A stretch of 64,000 nucleotides of DNA from Pseudomonas sp. Seg1 (GCF_018326005.1 NZ_AP021903.1:2296001-2360000), one strand, 5' to 3'. Shown: positions 37,688-46,083, numbered from the stretch's first letter. Notes: generated by a model from the sequence alone, not told the origin. Program-made: numbers and translations.

Positions 37688-37874
37688 GATGCTCTCGACG
37701 TCCTTTTATCCATCGGTGTTGCGTTTATCAATATATGGCGTGGTCCTGTGGTTCTACTAAATCGATATTGGTGGGGGAGGCTGCCCATCAGAACAATGAG
37801 CAGGCCAAGCCTAAGCTGTGTACCTAGCGCAAGCTGCGGAAGGCTGCGCGCAGTTCCTTGGAGGGGCCGTTTAT

Positions 37875-39491
37875 GGCCGATTCTGTTGAAAAAGTAGCTC
37901 CCCTGTCTGGCCTGCGGCAAAATCCGCGCATCGGCCAGCAGGGAAGCACGCAGCATGATGGGACAGTTATCGAGTGGGCAGGAACGGCTGTTTTACTCAT
38001 TCAACCTTGAAGACCACATCCCCGCCAATCACCTTCTGCGTAGCATTGATCGGTGTCTCGATCTGAGCGACTTGCGCCATTACCTCGCCGATTTTTACAG
38101 CCCGATTGGGCGTCCGTCGATTGATCCCGAACTGATGATCCGCATGCTGATCGTGGGCTATTGCTACGGCATTCGCTCAGAGCGTCGGCTGTGCGAAGAG
38201 GCCCATTTGAACCTGGCGTATCGCTGGTTTTGCCGGTTGAGCCTTGAAGATGAAGTCCCCAATCACTCGACCTTTTCCAAAAATAGACACGGCCGTTTTC
38301 GGGACAGCGATCTGTTTCGCTGGCTGTTCAATGAAGTGCTGCGTCGTTGCATGGACGCCGACCTGGTCAAGGGCGAAGGCTTTGCCGTGGACGCCAGCAT
38401 CATCAAAGCGGATGCCAGCCGGCAGCGCGGCGTACCGGGTGATGAACCGGTCAACTGGAGCGATCCAGCCCTGAGCACCCGCGCCGTGCGTGAGTATATT
38501 GAGGCACTCGATGAAGAGGCTCTGGCCGAAACGCTACCGAAGCGCCTATCGCTGACTGATCCTCAAGCCCGCTGGACCGCAGCTCCAGGTGGCCCAGCGT
38601 TCTACGCTTACTCCACGAATTATCTGATCGATACCGAGCACGGCGTGATCATGGATGTGGAACCCACACCGGCTCATCGAACCGCAGAAGTCGAGAGCAC
38701 CAAGACGATGATCGATCGGGTCGAAGCGCAGTTCGACATCAAGCCGGAACGCCTGATTGGCGACACCGCTTACGGTACCGCGCCGATGCTGGCCTGGATG
38801 GTGGAGGAAAAGGACATCGAGCCACATGTGCCGGTGTGGGACAAAACCGAACGCAAGAACGACAGTTTTTCGAGCAACGATTTCCGCTGGAATGAAGAGA
38901 CTGAGGAATACTGCTGCCCGGCTGGCAATGCATTACGTAGCGAATGGCGAGCCTTCAAGAACGAGCGTTCGCACGTCACCAAAGCCAACACCACCATCTT
39001 CCGATCCAGGCAGACCGACTGCGTTGCCTGTCCGATGAAAGCCAAGTGCTGCCCGAACACTGCGTTCCGCAAGATCGCCCGCAGCATCCATGAAGCCGCG
39101 CGCGATGTGGCTCGGCGAATCGCAACGACACCTGTGTACGTGCACTCTCGCCACGAACGTAAGAAGGTCGAAATGTTGTTTGCCCACCTCAAGCGCATCC
39201 TGAAACTGGATCGCCTGAGACTACGTGGCATGAGTGGCGCGACTGATGAATTCACGCTGGCCGCTGCGGTACAGAACCTGCGACGGCTGGCTAAATTTAC
39301 ATCTCAAGGGCCACCTGTCACGAGATAGGTGCGCCTGCACTCAGCAAAAAACCTCAAATTAACCCACTAACTGAGCAGCAACGGTCAACGAAGGGCCGAG
39401 AAACTACTCAATGTGGTGAGTCGGTTCTTAGGCGATGGTCGTGCCTGAGTTCAGGTCAGCTGAAAAACCGACTTTTTCAACAGAATCGGCC
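37875..39491 (+). mobile_element. IS1182-family insertion sequence, complete
   Basis: The element is 1617 bp with perfect 21-bp terminal inverted repeats (left GGCCGATTCTGTTGAAAAAG plus T; right the exact complement at 39471-39491). The outermost GGCC is identical on both sides in direct orientation too. The true ends may therefore be 17-bp repeats flanked by a 4-bp GGCC target duplication. It contains one intact transposase gene and is probably recent. Confidence 0.9.
37955..39328 (+). CDS. IS1182-family DDE transposase
   Basis: This 457-aa transposase has the N-terminal DUF772-type domain (LADFYSPIGRPSIDPELMIR, RLCEEAHLNLAYRWFCRLSL). The DDE catalytic core has GEGFAVDASIIKADAS (first Asp), LIGDTAYGTAPMLAW (second Asp) and HERKKVEMLFAHLKRIL (Glu). 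A cysteine-rich stretch CVACPMKAKCCPN precedes the Glu, typical of this family. The frame is intact. Confidence 0.93.
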   Translation: MMGQLSSGQERLFYSFNLEDHIPANHLLRSIDRCLDLSDLRHYLADFYSPIGRPSIDPELMIRMLIVGYCYGIRSERRLCEEAHLNLAYRWFCRLSLEDEVPNHSTFSKNRHGRFRDSDLFRWLFNEVLRRCMDADLVKGEGFAVDASIIKADASRQRGVPGDEPVNWSDPALSTRAVREYIEALDEEALAETLPKRLSLTDPQARWTAAPGGPAFYAYSTNYLIDTEHGVIMDVEPTPAHRTAEVESTKTMIDRVEAQFDIKPERLIGDTAYGTAPMLAWMVEEKDIEPHVPVWDKTERKNDSFSSNDFRWNEETEEYCCPAGNALRSEWRAFKNERSHVTKANTTIFRSRQTDCVACPMKAKCCPNTAFRKIARSIHEAARDVARRIATTPVYVHSRHERKKVEMLFAHLKRILKLDRLRLRGMSGATDEFTLAAAVQNLRRLAKFTSQGPPVTR

Positions 39492-39692
39492 GAAAGCAGC
39501 CGGTCGTGGATGGCAAACATGGCCCGAATGACTTCTCGCAGAAGCGGATTGACCTTGATCACGACTCATTTTGCAAAGGGGCGTCACCGCACTGCTTGAT
39601 GATTATGAAAGGCTCAACCGAGAAGGTTCTCATCGCAATGTCAGCCAAGAGATCGACCGGTCATTCGACGGCGACGGGACTCGTTAACGCCT

Positions 39693-40212
39693 CTATATTG
39701 CCGCCGGGCCAAGGCAGCGTGAAGGAGCGCATATGAGCAGGCCGGATATCTCTATGAAGGTCATGAGCAGATTGGCAGAGAGGAGCTCCTTGATGCCGCA
39801 AATATTGAGCAGCGCGATGACGCCAAGAAACACCAATGCCTGACTGGCGGTGAGGCTTACATAAACGCTGAGAGGTAGTCGCCGACAAATGCCAACGAAG
39901 TCCCGCCGCACTGGTCACCCCAACTGCTGGCATGCAAAACCCCATCAGGAACGAGATCAGTGGCTACTTGAAGGCCCTTGCGGCGAACAAGGCAGAGGCA
40001 CCGGCATCTGGATATTTGGTCACAAGTTCCGCGTAGGAACCCGCTATGAGTAACGCGAAACACAAGGCGATCAGCAGAAATACCTAAATGGCACCTGTAG
40101 GTTATCGAATTAAATGCGAGTTTTTCGAAATAGATGCGACTGCGCCGAAGGCCAGAGCGAAAATGATCAGGACGCCGTTACTTGTGGAGTTTTTTGCCTT
40201 CTTCCTTGCCAT
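39693..40212 (-). pseudogene. Degraded APC-family amino acid permease (N-terminal half)
   Basis: On the minus strand, successive frames give transporter sequence. FLLIALCFALLIAGSYAELV runs into TKYPDAGASALFAARAFK and then a stop. SFLMGFCMPAVGVTSAA follows, and ALLNICGIKELLSANLLMTF leads into IEISGLLI. This is the APC superfamily pattern (GSYAELVTKYPDAG; NI-x-GIKE). At least two stops and two frame changes are present. Nothing C-terminal remains. It is evidence of earlier rearrangement beside the insertion sequence. Confidence 0.75.
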
Positions 40213-40389
40213 GAGTCGTTTCAACCTTGAAAAGATGGGTGCTGGTAATGGCAGTATTCGATAATTGCCCCACGAGAACCATGGGCTGAGGAAAGCTATT
40301 GATCGGAAAATTTTGCTTGCGCACGAATAGCTACAATCATTAAAAGTAGCTTTTCAGCAGGAAGCGCGCAGATCATTCTCACTCCATGT

Positions 40390-40561
40390 AAAGCGGGAGC
40401 GGATCAAGCGAACAATCTACACCATGTGGGAAGATGCTCGCATTCATGTGTTCGATTACATCGAGATGTTCTACAACGCAAAACTTCGCCATAGTTTCAA
40501 CAATCAGATGTCACCAGTAGAGTTTGAAAAACGTTACGCAATGAGCTTGCAAGGTGTTTAG
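40390..40561 (+). pseudogene. IS3-family transposase OrfB remnant (C-terminus)
   Basis: The last 45 or so residues of an IS3-type integrase-core transposase remain: KRERIKRTIYTMWEDARIHV, then DYIEMFYNAKLRHSFNNQMS and PVEFEKRYAM before a stop. No inverted repeats or OrfA were recognised. Confidence 0.85.
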
Positions 40562-40914
40562 AGAATCGGGGACGATTCATGGTGCTGCGGCTCACTTGTT
40601 GAGTACGGCGGCAAGGTAACGATCACGAAAGAGGGGAATCACACCAAGTATTCATACGATCAGCCACAGGGTTATGACTTTTTCAGGCTCAAAGAGAGGA
40701 CCGCTTACTCCAAAAAATCGTCGACATCCAGTATGATATTTTCTTGCACACAGACCCGAATTGGTCGGAAGGCAGTGGCTTCCTGCTCCTCACGGGCGAG
40801 CTCCAGGATTGGTACTTCCACATCGACTGGACAAATCAGCGCTATTACGGTTTCGCCCGCGAATTTGGAGCGGTCAACTCGTATGCAGGATCGTGCACTG
40901 TTCTCAAGAAATAG
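40562..40914 (+). pseudogene. Frameshifted small gene of unknown family
   Basis: The reading VEYGGKVTITKEGNHTKYSY ... QGYDF in one frame continues in the next frame as FQAQREDRLLQKIVDIQYDI, then TGELQDWYFHIDWTNQRYYG and SYAGSCTVLKK with stop at 40914. The switch is at the GACTTTTTCAGG run near 40678-40686, suggesting a one-base indel in a T tract. The family is not recognised. Confidence 0.45.
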
Positions 40915-41046
40915 CCCGCATGTCAGCGAGGGCGACCATCACGCCTTGATATGACACACGCATCCTGAATCTGTCAGGCTTGGGCGTGGCATTGTGCTAT
41001 GATTTGCCACGTTTTGCAGCCATTTTCATTTGAAGTAAGGATACAT

Positions 41047-41607
41047 ATGAGAGTTGAGCGGGTTGTTGAGCAGCTGTACAAAAAGTATTCTGCTATTGCA
41101 GAAGATTCATCTGTAGAAGATCGGATAAAAAAGCTATATATCAATCCGCTGATCGGGCTCATGGAAATTGCTATCGATTTGGCATCGTTTCACGATGACA
41201 GAATGCAAAGCTCTAAGAACTTTGTTGGCTTGATGCAGCTTGTGTCCACAGCCTATGCAAATAATCTTAGGTTGACTGTTGAAGAAAGTCTCGGCCTGGA
41301 TTCAAATAATGATGATGTCGCTCTTCAATTAATGTACACTCCTCAAGTTATGTTTTATCCAGACTTCTTCGATCTGATAATCTCTGACGCAGATGCTGCA
41401 AAGGAAGCCGGGGAAAAATTTATTATGGTCGGGCGTTGGTTGTCGGATAACTCTTATAGTCTTGAAAAACCAGATGCACTCGTATTCTTGATGAAAAATA
41501 CTGGTCTGAAGATTGATGACGTGTCGATCTCATCGCTTGACTCCGCAATGACTGCGGCAATTGCACAAGCCTACAGCGTTGCCATATTCTTACTCATGAA
41601 GAAGTAG
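41047..41607 (+). CDS. Hypothetical protein (186 aa), AT-rich
   Basis: The family is not recognised. This 186-aa soluble, helical, acidic protein starts at ATG 41047 after GTAAGGAT. It begins MRVERVVEQLYKKYSAIAED and contains FYPDFFDLIISDADAAKEAG and FIMVGRWLSDNSYSLEKPDA. Base composition is clearly more AT-rich than in the core genes, pointing to foreign origin. It stands alone, convergent with the next minus-strand cassette, with a terminator-like hairpin after it. Confidence 0.6.
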   Translation: MRVERVVEQLYKKYSAIAEDSSVEDRIKKLYINPLIGLMEIAIDLASFHDDRMQSSKNFVGLMQLVSTAYANNLRLTVEESLGLDSNNDDVALQLMYTPQVMFYPDFFDLIISDADAAKEAGEKFIMVGRWLSDNSYSLEKPDALVFLMKNTGLKIDDVSISSLDSAMTAAIAQAYSVAIFLLMKK

Positions 41608-41643
41608 CAGTATAAACGGTCGTTGATTACTCAAAAAAATAGG

Positions 41644-41680
41644 CCCCAACTGCGATGTCTCAGCAGGTTGGGGTTTAGCG
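41644..41680 (+). terminator. Terminator-like hairpin after the 41047 gene
   Basis: CCCCAACTGC pairs with GCAGGTTGGGG (one bulged base), followed by TTTAG; A-rich sequence precedes the stem. The gap to 41898 holds nothing else that I can support. Confidence 0.5.
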
Positions 41681-41898
41681 CTTAAATATATTCGAGCAAA
41701 AAATCGCATCCAAAAAAGTGAGTTGCTACTCTAAAATGGCTGAAGAGAGGGCGAGGCCGCCGAACTATTCCCGACAGTCAGAATCATGAAAATTATTGAC
41801 CATGATCCCTCCCTTCATACTTGTGTTATAAATATACATTTCAATAAATACAATTTACTCAGCAAACTGCCCGCTGGTCAGCTTCAGCGAAGCTGGTA

Positions 41899-42726
41899 TT
41901 AGTCAGCGAATGCCACAAATCTGGTGCATTCAGGCATCATTGATAAGTAGCCTAAAAATGTTTCTCTGCTGAGGTCATCGTCAGTGATGCGTACTTCTTT
42001 AAAGTCGATGGTTTCGACATCGCTGTACGCCAGATAATTTGCTTTCATCAATTGGAGCAATTGCTTGGGCGTAAGCAGAGGCGGAAGGTCTCTTTCTCTT
42101 GATACAAACGCAGGGGTTGGAAGGGAGCACCACTGCGCGTTAGCGCCCGAGATGGTCTGAAAGTAGATGTAATGTGTTTCTTTATCTCTGTATGTTGAAG
42201 TCTGATTTGTTACCTGAACAAGGTTAAGGTCGTTGACAGATCTTGTTGAAACATGGGGGATGCCGTTGGATAGCAAGAATTTTGGTGCACAATAGTAGAT
42301 ATTAGTTCCTTTGACTTTGGTAAGGCGGCATAGTGCCTCATGCTGGCTGAATGGACGGCGTCTTGTTCTATTGGCATAAAGTTTTCTTTCGGTATAAAGC
42401 TCTATCCTGTATGCAGGAGCGCTCGCAATATATCCTTTTAGAACAAGTCCTTCTTTTGTAGATTTGTTGCGTGTCGATGAGAGGCGTGTTACATAGTCGA
42501 GAACCTTGTACTGATAAAAGTAAGCCATCAAAAAAGCACTGTCGGCTGAGGATGTGTCGCTTATCCTATCTTTCATCCACTCAAAAAACTGATCGCCGTT
42601 CAAGTTAAAGTTTCGAAGTGGTAGGGCGAATCCAAGATCATATCCGACATGTACCTCTTCTGCATTTGGGATGTACACCTCAAATCTCTTCTTTTTATAT
42701 TTGGCTGTGAAGTCTTGCTCCCACAA
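41899..42726 (-). CDS. Hypothetical protein (275 aa), last of a three-gene AT-rich cassette
   Basis: The family is not recognised. The 275-aa soluble protein has a basic N-terminus (MWEQDFTAKYKKKRFEVYIP), a central ERKLYANRTRRRPFSQHEAL and a C-terminal TDDDLSRETFLGYLSMMPEC. There is no signal peptide or clear membrane helix. It lies about 70 nt after the small membrane protein gene on the same strand and is AT-rich like its partners. The cassette could be an uncharacterised cargo module. Confidence 0.6.
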   Translation of the reverse strand: MWEQDFTAKYKKKRFEVYIPNAEEVHVGYDLGFALPLRNFNLNGDQFFEWMKDRISDTSSADSAFLMAYFYQYKVLDYVTRLSSTRNKSTKEGLVLKGYIASAPAYRIELYTERKLYANRTRRRPFSQHEALCRLTKVKGTNIYYCAPKFLLSNGIPHVSTRSVNDLNLVQVTNQTSTYRDKETHYIYFQTISGANAQWCSLPTPAFVSRERDLPPLLTPKQLLQLMKANYLAYSDVETIDFKEVRITDDDLSRETFLGYLSMMPECTRFVAFAD

Positions 42727-42796
42727 AAAGTGGTAAGAGTTGGCGATAAGTATTTCGCTAAAACGAGCTCATAATTCTTCCTTAAAGGCTAGGCGC

Positions 42797-43249
42797 CTAG
42801 CCGTTATTTTTTTCTGGGTTGCCGAGAATTTGAAGAACAACATTGTTCGTAGAGTTGATGATGGCACTCCCAAATATTTTTTCAAATTTGGTGTGTGTGA
42901 ATTCCATAGAGGGTAATTTGATGTCAGCGCAAAGCCCTGCAAGGTAATCGGGAAGCCTTACATGTTCTGCGTAGTCAGTTTTACCGTCCATAAAAGGATA
43001 TGCGAAAATGTATTGGGGCTTGTTTGGATTTTTTACTGCCCCCGACTGAAGACGAGCAACGAGAAACAGCACAAAAGCGATGTCGAATGCCACTTCGTTG
43101 TATTTTTCGAATGTCGCATCTCGATCAGTGATCCACCGAATGTAGGCGGGCTCTTTAAGCTGATTCAGTGTTAGGAAGAGGAATGCAGCAAAGGTCGAGG
43201 TCAGCAACACCTGTCTTGCAAGCTTGGCATTGAATTTCTTGCGCCTCAC
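42797..43249 (-). CDS. Hypothetical membrane protein (150 aa), GTG start or continuation of the upstream frame
   Basis: The family is unknown. It has two hydrophobic helices (QVLLTSTFAAFLFLTLNQ and YNEVAFDIAFVLFLVARL) and a soluble C-terminal part with YPFMDGKTDYAEHVRLPDYL. The only start codon in frame is GTG 43249. Upstream of it the same frame stays open for 24 codons, reading protein-like sequence (DKGYWQRIDRALGDFASEVR), right up to the TGA that ends the 43322-43717 gene. So this may be the second half of one longer gene broken by, or read through, that TGA. Confidence 0.55.
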   Translation of the reverse strand: MRRKKFNAKLARQVLLTSTFAAFLFLTLNQLKEPAYIRWITDRDATFEKYNEVAFDIAFVLFLVARLQSGAVKNPNKPQYIFAYPFMDGKTDYAEHVRLPDYLAGLCADIKLPSMEFTHTKFEKIFGSAIINSTNNVVLQILGNPEKNNG

Positions 43250-43321
43250 CTCGGAGGCAAAGTCTCCCAGCGCCCTGTCAATTCGTTGCCAATACCCTTT
43301 ATCGATTCCTGGTTCACCTAG

Positions 43322-43717
43322 TCATGACGCGATCAATTCCCGCAGACCCAGGCAGAACCCATGAATGTTGTCATCAGTGATGAAGTCACGAAGCAGCTTA
43401 GAATCTCGCTCAACGATGAACGAAACGCTGAAAGCTCCCGGGCAGTTGAGGTAGGAGATCAGGCCTTCTGACGCCTGCCGTGTCTTCTTCAGATCCTTCG
43501 GAGCCACGTTCGCGATATACTCTGAAAAATTCTTGTCAGTGTCATGCTTGAGCGTGATGACGAAGGAAAAGCTGTCGTTCGCTTTCTCTGTGTTGCCAAC
43601 GCAGTAGTCTGAGTAGATGTTCCAGGCTGCGTCTGGCCGATACTGCTTAATCCATTCCTGCATATCGCGGGTGAGCGACGGGCTGTTATCAGTGAGCAGC
43701 TTGAGTAGATCGAACAT
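43322..43717 (-). CDS. Hypothetical protein (131 aa), first of the AT-rich cassette
   Basis: The family is not recognised. The 131-aa soluble protein begins MFDLLKLLTDNSPSLTRDMQ and ends GFCLGLRELIAS. It starts at ATG 43717 with AGGGAAG upstream. The stop TGA is in frame with the downstream membrane-protein frame. The N-terminal cytosolic domain and the following membrane domain would together make about 305 aa if joined. Confidence 0.55.
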   Translation of the reverse strand: MFDLLKLLTDNSPSLTRDMQEWIKQYRPDAAWNIYSDYCVGNTEKANDSFSFVITLKHDTDKNFSEYIANVAPKDLKKTRQASEGLISYLNCPGAFSVSFIVERDSKLLRDFITDDNIHGFCLGLRELIAS

Positions 43718-43778
43718 GCGCTTCCCTGCCAGCGATGTGAAAGTGCCATCCTACCAGCGGCAGCAGGGAAACGCTTCG

Positions 43779-44040
43779 TCAGCAAAGCTCCAAGTGGACA
43801 AGATCAAGGAATCGCTCATCTTTCGATTTGGCGTCCCAGTCGCCATCCCACCGGAGTGGTATGCCCTTCGCGTTCGCTACTGCTTGTACGTAACCAGCGA
43901 GACGAGCAAATGCCAGCGAATCGCTCCAGTCGAGTGGGTGTGGTGCGATGTGTAGGGTGTTGTGTTTGCTGTGCGGCCATTCCTGCTTCGACTTACCCTC
44001 CCTGAGCGCCTTATTTTGAGCCTCTTTGTCGCGATACCAC
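43779..44040 (-). pseudogene. Remnant of phage-type M15 (L-Ala-D-Glu) peptidase
   Basis: The minus strand reads YRDKEAQNKALREGKSKQEW, PHSKHNTLHIAPHPLDWSDS, then AGYVQAVANAKGIPLRWDGD and DLVHLEL before the stop. This is the zinc-peptidase pattern S-x-H ... D ... H of phage endolysins. The aspartate expected after the first histidine is replaced (HIAP in place of DIAP) and there is no start codon. It is therefore probably inactive. Confidence 0.7.
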
Positions 44041-44044
44041 CTCG

Positions 44045-44497
44045 ATGTTAGCCAGGGCGGTTGAATTTTGGCGAGCGCGCGGGATGTATCGGGTGACACA
44101 CCAGGACAGGTACTGCTTAAGCAACCGCAGGTACCGGTCACGGGTACGCGGATCGATCTTCGGAGAAGGTGCAATTTCAGCTTTGCCGATTCTGGCGACC
44201 AGCTTGTCGGTTTGACGGCTGCTTTGGAGCCAGATGGCGTAACCGTCCAATAAAGCCAGAATCGGCTCGAAGTGGCAGGCCAAGATGGCGTCATCAATAT
44301 TGAGGCCACAGCTTTTGGCATAGATATAAAGCCTGGATCGCACTCAGATGTGCCGCAGCAGTGTTGTAAACGCGGTACCTTAGCTTGAGTTGAACGTAGA
44401 TGAACGGGACAAGCATGGGCAACGGCGCCGCGTTACCTGCTTGAACGACCAACGGCACACGCTGACCTGAAGAGAAACGGCATTGAATCAGCTTCAT
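44045..44497 (-). pseudogene. Truncated, frameshifted tyrosine recombinase (N-terminal part)
   Basis: From ATG 44497 the minus strand reads MKLIQCRFSSGQRVPLVVQA, then PLPMLVPFIYVQLKLRYRVY and AIQALYL. A one-base shift near 44330 continues it as IYAKSCGLNIDDAILACHFE, with RDRYLRLLKQYLSWCVTRYI later. This looks like the N-terminal arm- and core-binding region of a large site-specific integrase. The catalytic domain is missing and the sequence runs into the M15 peptidase remnant. Confidence 0.6.
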
Positions 44498-44650
44498 CGG
44501 CAGCCACCTCATTCAATGACGCGCCATGAACACGAAGGACATGGCCCGTTGAGTGAGTGGACGTCAGAAGCGATTTTGTCGAATCAGTAGCTTACGAGGC
44601 TCATGAACACATATGACATAGCATCTCGCTTTACATAAATCGCAGCTCGT

Positions 44651-45562
44651 TCAACTCGCTCCAACTTTATCGCTCCCGCCCAAGTCTCCATTTGGGCTTC
44701 TGTATCCCGGCGCGAACATTGAGCTTTCTACCCCATAGAGAGCCAAGGGATCACTGAGCCATAGGCGGTATGCATTGTCTTCAATGCTGTGGTCAGGTGA
44801 GCAGTCCACGTGGTATTGCTGCAGGACGTACCCAGCCATCGCTGCGCGCACTCGCAGCCTAAGCACGCCGCCAGGCATTTCGTAGTCGAGCATCACAATC
44901 TGCGCATAATTCTTATTAGGGTGCGGCACGAGGGGGAGATCCAGCATTCGATTCCACTGATCATCGTGCTTTTGGTTTTCGTCGTTCTTGGGTTTAGCCC
45001 CCCACTGAGTCTGAGCCGTACCGATTCGAGCCAAAACGAAGTCCACAAATTTCTGGCGTTTCCGATCGTACGCTCGGACATGCCAGCGCAAGCCATCGCA
45101 ACTGACCGCGAACGGCACGATTTCCCGCTCAGACTCGCCCGACCCCGAGGTATAGCTGATTTTTACCACCTGGTTGAGGCTGATCGCGCGCGAGATCGGC
45201 GCCAAAACCTCTACCTTTGGCTTGCTGAGCAGCGAAATGGATTCGTTCAGGATGAGCGGCTTCTCTCCATCTAGACCGTATCCGTACCCTTGGGAAAGCG
45301 CCGTGAGCACGCGCTCAGGCGAGTGCACGATTAGAGGCGAGAACGTCTCGCGTATCGCATAATGCTTGGTCACAGTGTCCAGCTCAGTGTTCTCAGGAGC
45401 AATCTCCCGATACTGCGCGAAGTCGCGGGTGGCAGCTGCCGCGCCCACCCCGAAACGATCCATGAGATCAGTTCGTGAAACGGCCCCCGTGAAGTACAGG
45501 CGAAAATCTATGTACACCAGGCGCTCCCGTTGCGCTTGGCTGTATTCGCTCAAATCAATCAT
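44651..45562 (-). CDS. WYL-domain transcriptional regulator, BrxR/CapW type
   Basis: This 303-aa protein has three parts. An N-terminal winged helix begins QRERLVYIDFRLYFTGAVSR and continues DLMDRFGVGAAAATRDFAQY. A WYL domain (about residues 125-200) has IVPFAVSCDGLRWHVRAYDR and FVDFVLARIG. A C-terminal WCX-like region follows. This architecture defines the BrxR/CapW repressors that control BREX, CBASS and other defence loci, probably by sensing nucleic acid ligands. It is divergent from the 45744-46871 genes. An inverted repeat sits inside the promoter that would drive those genes. Confidence 0.85.
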   Translation of the reverse strand: MIDLSEYSQAQRERLVYIDFRLYFTGAVSRTDLMDRFGVGAAAATRDFAQYREIAPENTELDTVTKHYAIRETFSPLIVHSPERVLTALSQGYGYGLDGEKPLILNESISLLSKPKVEVLAPISRAISLNQVVKISYTSGSGESEREIVPFAVSCDGLRWHVRAYDRKRQKFVDFVLARIGTAQTQWGAKPKNDENQKHDDQWNRMLDLPLVPHPNKNYAQIVMLDYEMPGGVLRLRVRAAMAGYVLQQYHVDCSPDHSIEDNAYRLWLSDPLALYGVESSMFAPGYRSPNGDLGGSDKVGAS

Positions 45563-45650
45563 TTGCTCTCCGTCTTGCCTTCTTACCTGTCTTGCTGAAT
45601 ATCCAATATCTGATCGGGCGCATCTAGCAACAATGATAACACACGAGTGC

Positions 45651-45680
45651 TTGACGTCATCAAAATGATGATGATAGAGT
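45651..45680 (+). promoter_or_regulatory. Divergent promoter with an inverted repeat, candidate operator of the WYL regulator
   Basis: A -35 box TTGACG (45651-45656) and a -10-like TAGAGT (45675-45680) are 18 bp apart on the plus strand. The spacer contains the inverted repeat CATCA-AAA-TGATG (45658-45670). A dimeric repressor bound there would block transcription toward the small ORFs, the TIR gene and perhaps the MksGBFE operon. Confidence 0.5.
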
Positions 45681-45743
45681 TTAGTTATGGTTGTGATACA
45701 TATCTATCCATAGCACCTTAGGCGATTCAAAAAGGAGGCTTGG

Positions 45744-45914
45744 ATGGGATGTCAGAACGCCAGAAACAGAAAGGCCGGTCAAGGTACGAACTTGACCGGC
45801 CTTTGGGAAAAGACGTCTGAATTGGTTCCAGATGTCTCTCGCGCTTTGTGGAAAAAGCTTGTGGATGGTAGCCCCTATGGGCTCCCTCCGCAAGGGAGCG
45901 AGTTCTGTGTTTGA
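45744..45914 (+). CDS. Small protein (56 aa) at the head of the defence operon
   Basis: The frame starts at ATG 45744 with AAAGGAGG seven bases upstream, a near-perfect ribosome site. It reads MGCQNARNRKAGQGTNLTGL, then WEKTSELVPDVSRALWKKLV and a stop at 45914. The family is unknown. A strong 14-bp hairpin (45770-45804) lies inside its coding sequence. It may thus be a leader peptide linked to attenuation, or a genuine small partner of the next genes. Confidence 0.5.
   Translation: MGCQNARNRKAGQGTNLTGLWEKTSELVPDVSRALWKKLVDGSPYGLPPQGSEFCV
45770..45804 (+). promoter_or_regulatory. Strong RNA hairpin inside the 56-aa ORF
   Basis: The arms AAAGGCCGGTCAAG and CTTGACCGGCCTTT pair perfectly (14 bp) with a 7-nt loop. 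Only three T follow, so it may be an attenuator, a weak terminator or an mRNA processing site rather than a simple terminator. Confidence 0.6.
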
Positions 45915-45936
45915 GCCACCTCATAGGAGACATTTT

Positions 45937-46083
45937 ATGTCCCAGCTTGAGATGTTCGAAAAGCCCGAGGCGGAAGGCGAGGTCATTTACCGTATGACGA
46001 TCACCACCAAATCGGGGAAGGTGATTCGACGTGCTAACGGCCAACCGTTCCGCATCGTCATTCGCCCAAAAGCGAGCAATTGA
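45937..46083 (+). CDS. Small protein (48 aa) upstream of the TIR gene
   Basis: The frame starts at ATG 45937 with TAGGAGA seven bases upstream. It reads MSQLEMFEKPEAEGEVIYRM, then TITTKSGKVIRRANGQPFRI and VIRPKASN. It looks like a short beta-rich protein with a charged N-terminus. The family is unknown. It starts 22 nt after the 56-aa ORF and precedes the TIR gene by 74 nt, with a GC-rich hairpin at 46104-46124 in between. Its order suggests a co-transcribed partner. Confidence 0.55.
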   Translation: MSQLEMFEKPEAEGEVIYRMTITTKSGKVIRRANGQPFRIVIRPKASN

